64,000 nucleotides of DNA from Anaeromyces robustus (lineage: Eukaryota > Neocallimastigomycota > Neocallimastigomycetes > Neocallimastigales > Neocallimastigaceae): the NCBI GenBank assembly GCA_002104895.1, contig MCFG01000030.1, positions 162,501-226,500 of the forward strand, in the 5' to 3' direction. The position numbers and the translations under genes were made by a program. Positions 50,125-63,965 of this stretch are shown piece after piece. The notes beneath the pieces were generated by a model. That model did not search any database. It saw only the letters and a list, made by a program, of their open reading frames with translations, and had not been told where the DNA came from. The stretch's first letter is position 1; the number at the start of each line of letters is the position of its first letter.

Positions 50125-50678
50125 TTTATATATAAATAAATCCTAAAATTTTACAAATAATTAAAATTATTAAAGGAAAATGGTTAATAAATAATTTTCA
50201 TTTGATGATTAGATATTATAAATTAAATTTTTTTTTTATAAGAATTTTGTTTTATTTTAAAATAATTATTTTTATATATTATATATTTATTGTTGTAATT
50301 TATTAATAAATAAAGAAATAATTAATTAATTAATTTTTCCTAATGTTCTTATAAATATATCTCGAAGTTAATATTTAGTTTTTTTTTTTTTTTCTTTTTT
50401 TTTTTATTAGATAAATGAGCCTCGAGACTATTTAATTATTATAGATTAACTTTTCAAAATATTTGAAAAATTAATTTCTTTTAAATTTTTGTGCTTCAAT
50501 ATTAAAATTTATTATCGTTATTGGTATAATTATTACATTATTATTCATTTATTTTTATTATTATTTTTTGCTTATTAAAAATGAATTTCCAATCATCATT
50601 ATTTTGAATTAAGAAATCTGGATTAATAATTGAAACTTTTTACTTTTGTATTTATTATAATAAATTATATCCAGTAAT

Positions 50679-50709
<31 letters not shown>

Positions 50710-50983
50710 GTAAAAAAAAAAATAATCATGTATAATCAAAATAAATTTATTTATGTGTATGAAAACTTTTATAATAATTTATATATACAATAATCCAATT
50801 CTACCTTTTAATATATTTTTTATATTAAATATTTATACTGAAGAAAATAGAAAATTAAAAAAAATAAAGATAAAAAAAAGAAAAAAAAAATTTTTTTTTA
50901 AATTATATTTAATAAAGTTATAAGAAGATGTATACAATTAATAATTGATCGATTAATTTTTTAAAGATTAAATAGTAAATCAA

Positions 50984-51046
<63 letters not shown>

Positions 51047-51643
51047 ATATAAATAAATTAATAAAATGGATAAATAATAAAATGAATTATAATTAATAAT
51101 ATTGTTTTAATCATACAATAAATTAAATGATACCTAATAGTATTTTTTATATTATATATTTTATATTTTTTTTTATTTTATTTTTATTTTTTGTTTTTAA
51201 TAAAAAACATTTCAAAAAAAACATTATAATTTAATTATTATTGTTTTTTCTATTCTGTTTTAAATGAAAACGTACTTAAAATATGATATATACAAATGCT
51301 TAATAAAATAATTAAAAATTAATAAAAAAAGAATATTTATATATTCATATATTACAATATTAATATTATAATAAAATAATAATACATATTAAATAAATAT
51401 ATTATTATATTTTAAATCTATATGTATGATTTATTTCTTCTAATGTAAATTTTAAAAAAGTTCTAAAAAAAAAAATTAATAAATAAACTTAATAAAAAAT
51501 AGAACTTAAAACCCTAAATTATCTTTTCTTTCTTTTTTTTCATTTTCTATTTTTTTTTTCTCTTTTTTTATATGTAAATAGTAATTTGATGTAATTCTCT
51601 TATTATTATATTGCATTAACTATATACTTATTTTTTTTTTCTT
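50125..51643. other. AT-rich spacer between CCDC25 and scaffoldin-like genes
   Basis: Contains a poly-A run (~50683-50725), an AAAT array (~50986-51048) and T/A tracts. It must hold the 5' region of CCDC25 and the 3' region of the scaffoldin-like gene; no discrete signal is recognisable. Confidence 0.6.
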
Positions 51644-54600
51644 CTAGTATATTATATATAAAAGTGTTAATGAAAAAACAAATACTATTATATTCCATAA
51701 AGAAATATTTTTTTGTGTGAAAGCTGAACTTGGATTACATTTATTTGGATTATCTCCATCATCAACAACACAAAAAGTATAACCAAGAAGTTGAATTGAA
51801 CAAATATCTGGTTCTTTATCTTGATTTAATTTTACATGATTTGCCATACATATTTGATCATAATTAATTATACTACTGTCATAATCATCAATAGTACAAT
51901 TTGTAAATACTCCTTGAACCGATTCTAAGGAAGTACGACTTTCTTTTTCTGTCGGTAAATATTGATTATTTTTTGCTATGTTTGATATAGTTTTATAAAT
52001 TGAAGTTGGGAAGGAATCAATATAAATTAATGGGAAATTAATAACAAGCACTTCATTATAATCACATGTTTTTTGACGTATAAGTTCAAAATAAGATCCT
52101 ATTGTACACTTGTAATAATTATCTTGAATATAATAGGTTTGACCAAGGGCGCAGGTTTTTTTGAAACATTCAGTATCTTCTCCTTCACTATCTACTATAC
52201 AATAATAAAGTTCATTTGTATTGGTTAAAATATAAGCTGTGTCTTCTATTTCTTTACATGATTTTGTACTTTGTGTATCACATTGATACATTTTTTGATC
52301 TATAGTGTAATAATAACCATCTTTATTTACCTTTGTTAAAAGAAGTTCTTTATTTTCTGAAATAGTATAACTATAGATATAAGTTTCTTCTGGATTAACA
52401 GAAACATTAATATAACCTAATGAATAAGGTGAAATCCATATATTATCTTTTGTTTTTTCAATTAAATAATTTGTTAAAACATCAAAATAATAAATATTTG
52501 GCTTTGGTTCATAAATTTTACAATTATTTTCTATACATCCATAAAGTGTAATACCAGCTCGAGTAGTATTAAAAGATCTATAATCTGCACTATAATAATT
52601 AACATTTTCAGCAAAGAAATAACCAGACATAGTCACTTGTTTAGCAGCATTACTATTTAAAAGATAAAGTGTTGAACTATGAGAATAAGCTAAAACATTT
52701 TTATTAATAGAATTACTTGAAAAACATTGACCTGTTTCCTTTGCTTTAATAGTTTCTCTTGCTACAACAAGATTACCTTCCGCTGTAATACAAAAATCAT
52801 TTTCCATAATATCATATTTAGGGGTACAAGTATTATATGAAAAAGTGCAAATATTTTCTTGTTTATCATTAACAAATAAATATTTATCATCTTCTAAAGA
52901 ATACTTAATAATTCGTTTACTAACATCAGTATAATATGTAGTACTACTAGGTTTATCCATTATACGACAACTAGCACCATCACATTTATATAATAAAACA
53001 TTAATATCATTATAATCTTTTATTTCCATTCCATAAACTAAACTATTTTTAATAATATCAATAAAGTAATAACCTGTATCGAAAACTTGAGTAATATAAC
53101 CTTCATTAACCCTATAAATATTATTACCTACAGTAAATAAATTATTACTGTATTGAGCAGATGCTTTAATACAATTTTTAGTGGAAGATTTTGATGTGGA
53201 AAGGACACCAGATATAACATTATTATATTCTACAATGGTTTCTGTAGCAAAATAAATTGTAGAACGTGATGCATCAGTACAATATTCACCTGCTACAACA
53301 CTAGTAATACGTACATTTTGAATAGTACTAATTCTTGAATTATCAAGATAACATACATCATTATTATAAGTACATATTGGAATAAGATTTAATTCTTCTG
53401 ATGTTAATTCATTACATGATCCATCATTACAAATAATTAATGTATAAGATGCTTCATTACTTGTTGCTCTATTACTTAATTCTAAGTTTTTATTCATATC
53501 TTCCATATCTCTTTTTAAATTTACACTATTAATATCAGGATTATCAAGATTATCATCATAATTATAATCAAAATCATTGTCACTATCATTATTATTTTCT
53601 TCATTTATATCATCAATCATACTATTATTATTATTAATTTCCATTAATATATCATTAGAATTTTCATTCTCACTATAATATTCATAAATATTATCATCAT
53701 TATTGCTATCATCTATATCTTTTTCATTTTCTTCCTCAGCAATTCTTCCTATATGATAAATATATTCTAAAAGATCATCTCTTTCTTCTTCTCCTTCTTC
53801 ATCATTAATTATTTCTTTTTCTATTGTATTACCGTCTTCATCATTATATTGATCTCTACTTTTAGAAGAAACACCTTTTTCAGATGTTTTTGAATTAGTA
53901 GCTGCACGGAATATACCATTATTTACAGTGATTGATTGACATTTATTACCAATACAGTTAATAAGAATATTATTACTGCTACCGGATAAATAAAAACCTT
54001 TATTTCTTTTTTCTGTGTTACAAATAGTATTACTTCCATAAGTAGATATATAACATTTAATAATAGTTTCACCATTATCAGAATTATAATTGTTTGCTGA
54101 ATTATAATAGTAACCAATAGTTGCTGTTTTTAATTGACAAAGAGAAGTATTATCACAATCAATTAAAAGATTACTATATTCCTTAACAAGATAATAACCT
54201 AAATAAGCTTGTTTAGTATTACAATTAATACCGTCATTACATACAATTATAGGTTTTATATTTTTATCCACTCCTGAATTAATATAATAATTATAACGAA
54301 GTGGTGAAATACCACAGAAAGAATTGGACGAACAATAAATAACACCAGAGTGACCAAATTCTGCTCTATAATAACCCATAGAAACTTCTTTAGTAGTACA
54401 ATTATTATCTGAACAATATATTAGAGGATGGTAAGCTTTATCTGAACCTGCATTAAGGAAATAAGAATTTTTAGGTATATAGCGTTCACAATTTCCATTA
54501 TCTGTACATTTCATAATAGCGGGTGTAAAATTTTTATCAACAATATAACTACTATCAATATAATAACCTGCTTCATTAATAGGTGAAATAAAATCATCTG

Positions 54601-57272
54601 CACATTGATAACCACGATGATTACCTTCATCATAAAGGTAAGTACCATCTTTACAACTTGATGATAAAGAACAAAGTTGAGTAGAAGTAGAACAAGTATA
54701 AATAGTAGTAAAACTGGAACCTAGATTAATAAATCCATTAATAGTATCTACTTTTTCATTTTTAGAATTAATAATAAATATTCCATCAGTATTTACTCTA
54801 GTAATAGAGTTGGATTTAATTTCAAAAAGTGTAGATACTTCATTAGTTATTCCTGGGAAATTACCGTTACTTACTCTAACATAACGATAATTTATATTAC
54901 TACCATTTGTATAAGTAATATTTTGATTTGTAGTATCAATATTTTCTGAATTAATAATAAATTCATTGACAACGAAATTTAAATCTTTTCCACTTCCTAC
55001 TTCTTTACGAAAGCAATAATTACCAGGTTTAAGACTGACAGATTCATCTGAGGTACAAGTTTGAATATTAGGATCTATTTCACAACCAGTTTTATCACAT
55101 TCAATAATAACATCACTATCTTCATCAATATAACCTGAATTATAATAATAACCATCTTTTGATTTAAAAGTGGTACAATTATTAATCGAAGAACAATAGA
55201 TTAAATTTGTATAAGAAGAAGTAATAAAAGATGAAGAATCTAAATAAATAGAATCTTTAGAAGTTGGTGAAGTTTCATAAATGGTTGATGTTTCTGGATC
55301 AAATAAAATTAATGGTTTATTAGTTATATTTACACCTGCATTAACATAATAGCCTTTATTAGCAAGATCAAGAGATTTAATACATGTTTTTGAATTACTA
55401 CAATGAATTAAATGACCTATTGTTTCAATATTATAAGGATCACTTGTAATAAAAATACCATTATCTGACATATAATAGCCATTTGTTGATGCCTTTTTTT
55501 CTACACAAGTTGTTGTTGAACTATCTCCACAATATAATAATGGATGTTCACCATCAAAATTTCCACTATTAATATAATAATAAGTTAAATTTATTGCAGG
55601 AATTGTAGTACAGAAAAAATCATCACCAAAAGTATTACATACAATTAAATTTGTCTTTTTTTTATTTAAAATAATAATAATAATAATAATTCATAATTAT
55701 AATAATGATAAAAATATTAAAATATTAAAAAATTTTCAATTTTTTCGTATTTTTTATATTATTAAATTAATTTTTATTTTAAAAATATAAAAAAATTAAA
55801 AACTTACAGAAGAATCACCATCAAGAAATTGACTTTCAGTATAAATTGCAGAAGATTTACAAAGAGAAGAAGAATCGCATGATATAATATTAAGACTACA
55901 AAATCCAGTACTACTAGTGGCACCAAATACTGAAGATACACAAGAAGTTGATGAAGAAGAAGTGGAATAATCTAAATAATATTTATTAGATGTATTTTTA
56001 TTATAAATATCACAACTAACACTTAATGGGGATGGTGTTATTACACATTGAATAAGATTCTTTGTTATACCATCTATATAATATGCATTATTAGAATTAT
56101 CACCAGTTATTGCTGTAGTAAATAATACCTCTGTACAACCACTTGAAATACATTTGATAAGTGGTGCTGGTGATTTAGCAGAATCTAATATATTGGCTGA
56201 ATTTAAAAATATAGCTGAATCATTAGCAGTAGATAAACATTTTGTTGTACTAGAGCAAATAATAATGTTACTATAACGGGCACCAGATAAAGTACTTGAA
56301 TCTAAATAAACACCTATTGGATTACCAATAATAGATGAAAAGGCTGCTCCATTATAATATATAATTGGTTGAGTAGATTTATCTAATCCAGAATTAATAT
56401 AAAATTCTACTGCAGTACCAGTATGTTTTTCTGTTATACAAGAACTATTACTACAGGTAATTAAATAATTAATGGTATTACTACTACCATAATCAATATA
56501 ATAACCAGTAACTGAAGATAAATTGCATTTATTAGTTGAACAATTGATAATTTTTTTTGAAGTTGTATCATAATAAGATTTATTTGTTATACCAGCTCCA
56601 CAAACATCACCAGAATTATATGCACATGTTAAGTCACTAGACTTTGAATTAAAATATGTAATATTAGTTGTATCTGTAACAGCTGAACATCCAGAGTTAT
56701 CACATACATAAATACTACCTAAAGTTCCACTTCCACTAGTACTAGTTGTCATAAGATAATGATCATTACTAAAGAAATAATTTCCAGAAGGAGTTCCACT
56801 TTTTCCGAATTTAGCAGAACCTCCAATTCCATCTTTTGTAACTAAATATATAATTGAGTCGGAAATACAATACGTTGTTGGAGTACATGGTGTAGAACCA
56901 CAATCACTTATACAGTCTTGAATTGTAGTTAATGTTGTTGCCGAATAAACATTGATAATATTATATATATATATTAAAAAGAGAATTTTTTGTCTTTACA
57001 TATTAGAAAATTATAAAAGATGAAAAAAGAAAAGTTAATTAAATAAATATATAATATTCATTTAAAAAAGGAAAGTAAAAAATAAGAAAAGAAAAAAAAG
57101 AAAAAAGATATTATTATAGTTTTATCAAACAAATAAAACTGAAATAATTATTAAGAAAAAGAAACAAAGAGAAAAATAAATTATAATAGAAAAATTAGAT
57201 ATTAATTTTCAAAATATATATATATATATATTAACAAAATAAAAAAAAATTTTACATTTTTTTAAGAATCAT
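51644..57272 (-). CDS. Scaffoldin-like, cysteine-repeat cell-surface protein
   Basis: Three exons: 57272-57256, 56993-55808 and 55654-51644, in phase; 1737 residues. Exon 1 is short and less certain: it is needed because the signal-peptide frame lacks its own ATG. The N-terminus (MILKKIQKILFLIYIYNII..) is a signal peptide. The body is at least 16 imperfect repeats of ~25-40 residues with two spaced cysteines and a G-Y-Y-[IVLY]-[ND]-[SA]-G turn, e.g. GYYVNAGVN, NYYINSGVDK, GYYYNSGYID, each followed by a (L/I)-I-x-C step. This is the repeat style of the large scaffoldins (ScaA type) of anaerobic fungi, which organise dockerin-bearing enzymes at the cell surface. Residues ~990-1130 are an acidic Asn/Asp/Glu-rich disordered insert that splits the repeats. 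After more repeats and a cysteine-dense segment, the C-terminus is hydrophobic (NIIVFVFSLTLLYIIY), like a GPI-anchor signal. Family call from motif knowledge; enzyme binding not shown by sequence. Confidence 0.8.
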
Positions 57273-58029
<757 letters not shown>

Positions 58030-58580
58030 TTGATCAGTTTCTATCCTGGTTATTAATGTATTTTTTTAGTATATATATGGTTTCTGGTTCAACTCAGCGT
58101 CTGCCAAAAGCATAGTGGTTTTTACAATATGATAAGGTAGATGCTCCAAAGTATACAAATGAGGCTTAACTACTTAATCTCTTTAATGAGTAAAATTAAT
58201 AATTTTTTTCTAATATAATAAGATTCTATCTTCGAAAAACTTCTATTAAAAGTCGATGAGACTCTTAATCTGTTAAAATTATAAAGTTTTAATAATTATT
58301 TCAACTTTATTAATACAATATTATTCATATATTATTTTTAATACATTACATTTTAAAACATTTAACATAATATAACAATTTTTTCTTAATAATATGGGTA
58401 TGGCTTTAATTATATTGGAAATGTCATTGGTAGCTTATCTTTATATATGAGGCTTGCTTAATAGATTCATTCTGAGTGTGTAGAATCTAAGTATAAATGT
58501 AAATATATGATGTATCAAAGGCGTCCACGCCGTAACGGTAAGGAATTAAATTCCGATAGATTGATATGATAAGTCTATAT
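58030..58580. other. Non-AT island; possible structural RNA or decayed LSU rRNA-like sequence
   Basis: Non-coding in all frames, yet much richer in G and C than anything else outside genes. 58081-58200 contains GGTTCAACTCAGCGTCTGCC, a GCATAGTGG block and GTATACAAATGAGGCTTAAC. 58395-58580 has GGGTATGGCT, a second ATATGAGGCTTGCTTAATAG, a hairpin (AGATTC..GAATCT) and three consecutive small hairpins (GGCG-TCCA-CGCC, CCG-TAA-CGG, GGAAT-TAA-ATTCC). From memory, GAGGCTTGCT..(88 nt)..GCCGTAACGGTAAGGAATTAAATTCC lines up with bacterial/mitochondrial LSU rRNA domain IV (GACGCCTGCC..GGCCGTAACTATAACGGTCCTAAGG..AAATTCC), with similar spacing but internal deletions. The repeated ATGAGGCTT also occurs in U4-type snRNAs. 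None of these assignments is secure; an unrelated structured RNA is equally possible. Confidence 0.35.
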
Positions 58581-59898
58581 AAAAAAATGTATTTATTAAA
58601 GTTAAAGTTTTTAAATAAATTTAAAAAAAAAAATAAATAAATAAAAAATAAACATTACTACACAAAAAATTTTTTTTGAAAATAAAGATTTATTTTGAAA
58701 AAAAATGTATTCAATTATAGTTATACGAATGTTAGAATGTTATATTTCATATTTATATATAATATTTTAAATTTTTTTTGTGTTTCTATATATATTAATG
58801 AAGAATAATAGATATATAAATCAAAATGAATATTAATCAGATTATATATTAAATATAATAATTCTTTAAATATTCAAAATGAATTATATCTTAAAATATA
58901 ATTTTATATCAAATTAATTACTTTTTTCTATAAAATGAATTATTTCTTATAATTTAGTTTTGTCATCTTGTTTTAATAAAGTATTATTAAATAATGTTGA
59001 CAATGAAAAATAAAAAATAAGTAATTTTCTATTTTCCATTGTTTTATATAAATTTTCTAAGTCTATATTTTATTTTTTTTTAAAAAAAATAATTCTAAAT
59101 TATTTTTTCAGATTTTTTTTTAAAAATAAAACTATTTTAAATATATAAAGATTCTTATTTATTTTTTCATAAATATAAAAATTATAAATATATAAGATTC
59201 TTATTTATTTTTTCCTAAATATAGAAAATTATAAATATATAAGATTCTTATTTATTTTTTCCTAAATATAGAGAATTATAAATATTTAAAGATTCTTTTA
59301 TTTTTTTTTTCTAAATATAGAAAATTATAAATATACAAAGATTCTTATTTATTTTTTTTTTAAATATAAAAAACTATAAATATTACAAAACTTCATACAT
59401 TAAATAAAACAATATTATTAAATAAATATATAATTAAATGTATAAATAAATAAAATATATTTAAATAATAATTATTGCAAAATTTTATGTATTTTTTTTA
59501 TTTATAAATATACTTTTAAAAAAAATATAATGGATATTTATTAATTAGATATTATAATACTTAGCAATATATAGTTGTGTATATATTATTATTATTATTA
59601 TTTATAGTATTTAACTATTTTAAAGTTGTTTTTACCAAATATTTATTAATGTTAATATTTTAAAATTATATAAAAAACTATTAACAAAAAAAAAAAGCAT
59701 TATTAAGATTTTTTAAATTATTTAAATATAGTAATAAATATTATAAAACAGTAATTAATAATTATTACGGATAAATTAATTATTTTTTCTTTTAGTTAAT
59801 CATATATGGTTATATTACAATATTATATTTTTCCTTTTTTTTTTATTCTAATTTTTATTATTCATTAATATTTTGTAATATAAAATTTTGTCGAAAAA
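58581..59898. repeat. AT-rich spacer with ~48-bp tandem repeat
   Basis: 59138-59372 holds five imperfect copies of a 45-50 base unit (AAATATATAARATTCTTATT then TATTTTTTCCTAAATATAGAAAATTAT). No gene is seen. The stretch just before 59899 should carry the receptor gene's 5' region. Confidence 0.75.
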
Positions 59899-60563
59899 AT
59901 GAAATATAATATATTTTATTTGTTTACTTTTATTAAATATATTTTATGTAAGTAATATGATATTCATAGTTAATAAGACTAAAATTAATTACATTTTCTG
60001 AAAATTGCTAAACATCAATTATTCATATATAATTTTCATTTTAAAAAAAAATTAATATATTAGTATTAATCAGATTTTCAGATGCAACAGTTGATATAAA
60101 TTTTGTAACCGATTCATATAGTGTATTAGACGAAGCATTTCCACTGATGATTGAACAGTTCAATGACTATTCAAAAAAGAAAAAATTAGATATTAATTTG
60201 AAATTAACTTTATTTTCAGATCAAAATAATCCTCAAGGATACAATGAATATTATTTAACTATAGACCAATTTAAAAAGAAAAAAACTATGTCATATGATG
60301 TATTCGCATATGATTCATTATATACAAAAGTATTTTCACCATTTTTAGTACCTTTAGAAGAATATTTAGAGAGTGATATATTAGAATTATATGATTCAGA
60401 AAAAACTAATCCATTGAATGTTTATAATGGTCATTGGGTTGGAGTTGTATGATAATAAATAAAAAATGATATATATTTAAATATATATTATAATAATTTA
60501 TTTTTTTATCTTCAAATTAATAATAAATATGAATAATAAATTACTATATTTCATTATTATTAC

Positions 60564-60637
<74 letters not shown>

Positions 60638-62798
60638 TTAAGCCCTTTTTCTTGATTCTCACAGTGTTACAAGGAAATAAAAACTATTTAAAGAAATATA
60701 ATAAGGGTATGCCGGAAACATGGGATGAATTACTTACAACTGCTGAATATATTTTGGGAGAGGAAAAATTATTGGGTAATGATAAATTAGTTGGTTATAA
60801 TGGCCTTTTTCCACGTAATAATTATAATAACAATAATCTTAATATATATTTTTTATAGGTCATAATAATAATAATTATAAATAATTATAATTATTATTAT
60901 ATAATAAAAATAATATCTTATTAAAATTATTATTATATAACAAAAATAATATCTTATTAAAATTATTATTTGAAATAGAAAATGAAAATACTATGAGTTC
61001 TGTTTTCCAATTACTCTATTCATATAGAGAAACGAAAGATTCACCATTACCTGATTTTAAAAGTCAAGAAGCCATTAATGCCTTCAATAAAATAATTGAA
61101 ATAAGAGAAAAGATATCATCTCGTAAATATTTAAATCTTTTTAAATATATATATATATAAATCTATATATTTATAATTATTATAATAATTAACTTAATAT
61201 ATTTATTTATTATGTCTATTACATTTACATATATATATCTATATAATATATCTATATAAATACATTACATATATATAATTTTATGATATATTTATACAAA
61301 ATATATGGATAATTAAAATAATTAATATTGTAAAATTATAGAGGAATTCTATACATCAACTGAAATTTTTAATATACAAGCATTATTAGAAGAAAACCTT
61401 TTATTTGCACAATTTTGGAATACATTTCAATTAGAAAATTATACACAAGCTGTTTTACCTGGTAGAAAAAAAGGAATTAATAGTGTCATTATTGGGGGTT
61501 ATAATTTGGGAATTAATAAAAATATATCTGAAGAAAAAAAGCAAGCATCTTTAGAAGTGTTAAAATTTTTTTTATCGTATGAATATCAAAAAGAAAATAT
61601 AATTGAAACATTCCATTTAACTAGTCCTTTATTTTCTTTATATGATGATCCTGACATTTGTTTCGAAGTTGATTGTAATATAGTAAAGAATATGCAAAGT
61701 TTTAGTAGACCAAGTTATAAAATGGAAAATTATGATTATTTTTCAAGTACTTCTGTAAATTATTTCCAAAATTTTTTGAGGGGAAATTTAACAGCGGAAC
61801 AGACATTAACAAAAATGGATGATATTACAAGAATTTATTATTTTACAAATAAATCAACGTTAGGTTTAGTTATATTTATTGTATTATTAGTATTATTTTA
61901 TCTTATTGTATTTTCAACGTTTGAAATATTTATTCCTAAATTCCAATCACATTTTACATTTTTAAGCAAAGATTTATGGTTAATATATGTCTATGGATCG
62001 ATATTAATGGTTACATCTGAATTTACACATTTTGGAGAATTAACACAAATTAAATGTAGATTTCAAAATGTTACTAAAATTATAGGGGATTTATTTATTT
62101 TAATACCTTTGCTATATAAATTAATTGTCAATTTCCCTCAAATTAATAGTGTATCTAAATGGGTTAAAAATCATAAATATATTTTTTTACTCATAATATT
62201 TGGAATTCAATTCTTATTTTCAATAATACTTATTATAATGGATGCCCATGCTGTTGACGATATTATATTTTATAATGATAAAAATAAGAATTTTAAAAAA
62301 TGTGCTATACATAAAACAGAAGGAACAATTATTTCCTATATCCAAACTATATATAATGTCTTATTATATTTAATTGTTTGTAGTTTAATGTTTTTAGAAT
62401 ATAATATTGAAGAAACAATACATGATATAAGATATTTTACAATTGTTATGATTATGAATGGAATAACATTAATATTACAATTTATTGTAAATAAATTGAC
62501 TATTAATAATTATGCATTATATTCATTAATCCAAATTGCTCTCAACCTCCTTTTTATTATTATGAATCACATTTATGTCTTTATTATTAGAATTATAATA
62601 GAAAAATTCAATATTCCGGATACTGATAAGGAAATGATTAATAAAATGCTTGATAATAAATACTCAGCACATGATATTAAAAGATCATCAATTTGTAATT
62701 CAGAGACGTCAAGAAGTATTTCATCTTCAAAACAGAGTAACCCTGTATATCACAAATCAAAATTATTAAGTTACCATTATGCTACTAATCCAATGTAA
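59899..62798 (+). CDS. Class C-like GPCR with bacterial-type solute-binding ectodomain
   Basis: Five in-phase exons: 59899-59947, 60082-60446, 60643-60814, 60979-61122 and 61342-62798; 728 residues. Exon 1 is a signal peptide (MKYNIFYLFTFIKYIL). Residues ~18-395 resemble ABC-transporter extracellular solute-binding proteins (MalE-like): DINFVTDSYSVLDEAF start, SYDVFAYDSLYTKVFSPFLVP, the KKYNKGMPETWDELL block (a K-Y-G-I-P-K-T-W-D-E motif of sugar-binding proteins), PGRKKG and a KQASLEVLKFFLS helix. Seven hydrophobic helices follow at about 417-437, 455-472, 491-508, 522-544, 572-596, 606-626 and 634-661, with the class C GPCR (7tm_3) pattern and a Cys at each of 482 and 564 for the usual extracellular disulphide. 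A ~60-residue Ser-rich cytoplasmic tail follows. Such fusions are known from gut fungi and presumably sense sugars or peptides at the plasma membrane; the ligand is not predictable. Intron 2 contains an ATT array. Exon 3's start (60643) was chosen for phase and fit. Confidence 0.88.
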
Positions 62799-63834
62799 AC
62801 ATTAAATATATTTAAAAAAAAAAAAAGAAAAAAGAATTTATTCAAAATTTAAAATAATTAATATTTTAAGAATTTGATATCAGAAAAAAATAAAATAATA
62901 ATATATTTACTATTTTTCTTATTATAAATTAAAGTACTTTTTGAAAACTCATTTAATACATAATTATATTATGTATTTTGAAAAATATAATAATCATCAT
63001 TATAACTTTTTTAAAAAAAAAATGAATATTATTTAAAATAATATTCAATTTTGATATTAATTTATCCCATGAATGATATTCAATTTAATAACACTTTTAT
63101 TGAAAATCTTTTTTTTTTATTTTTTCATAATATACATAAATAAAACAACAAGAATTATATGTATAAATATGTATATGTAATAGAAACAAAATTAATTTAA
63201 AATATTAAAATATACAATATATTTATAAATAAATAAATAAAATTACTTTTAATTATTAATTATTATTGATATATTGATATTATTCTTTGAATTATTAATA
63301 TATTGATATTATTATTTTTTAAAGATTCTGAATTTTAAAATTAAGATACAAAGTATTATTATAATTAAAAAATAAAAAGTTATTTTAACTAATAAATAAA
63401 TATTGTTACAATGTGTGTATCGTAATATTTCTAAATAAAATTAAAAAATCTTTTTTTAATTGAATTGATTATATAATTATAATTATATATAATGAAATCA
63501 TATTAAATAATATTTTCATTTAATTATTTTCATTCATAGATTTTATTTCCTTTTATTGGATTTAATCACATAAAATTAATTATTATGTTTTAATAACTTT
63601 TAATTAAAATCAAATTAAAATTACTAATAAAAAAAATAAAAAGTTAAAATTTAAAAAAAATTACTTATTTTAATTGTCAAAATTTTTTAAATTTTTTTTA
63701 AAAAAAAAAAATAAAAATTTAAGGAAAAAAATATATTTTCAATTTATATAATAATAAAGATTTATATGAATTGTATATATATATTTTATTGGTAGTTTAA
63801 TAAATAAGTTATTTTTTGTAAAATTAAAAAAAAA
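62799..63834. other. AT-rich spacer
   Basis: Between the receptor stop codon and the next start codon. It has poly-A/T runs and a short direct repeat (TATTGATATATTGATATTATT.TT near 63264-63316). No gene is seen. Confidence 0.65.
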
Positions 63835-63965
63835 ATGAAAATCTATTTATTTTCTTTATTAACTACTTTATTAATTACTCTCAAAATGAGTAATGGTAAA
63901 GAAATTCAAATTTCACATCAAAAAACTAAATACAATATCAAAAGTTTTAACGAACCAACTGAAAT
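63835..63965 (+). CDS. First exon of a secreted protein, truncated by the window end
   Basis: ATG at 63835 preceded by the usual poly-A; 43 codons and two bases, then a GTAAATAT donor at 63966 and AT-rich intron sequence to the window edge. Residues 1-~20 (MKIYLFSLLTTLLITLKMSN) are a signal peptide, followed by GKEIQISHQKTKYNIKSFNE. Codon use is mixed and gene-like. If unspliced, the frame would continue only a few codons. The rest of the gene lies outside the window; family unknown. Confidence 0.7.

Noticed and set aside
58087-58120. tRNA-like B box (GGTTCAACTCA) and A box (AAGCATAGTGG), in reversed order as in permuted tRNA genes
   Set aside because: The acceptor and T-stem pairings do not form, so no tRNA fold is supported; a permuted tRNA gene is not credible.
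60529-60642. Open poly-Ile stretch preceding exon 3 of the receptor
   Set aside because: It is the ATT array of intron 2; the coding sequence resumes after the AAG acceptor at 60642.
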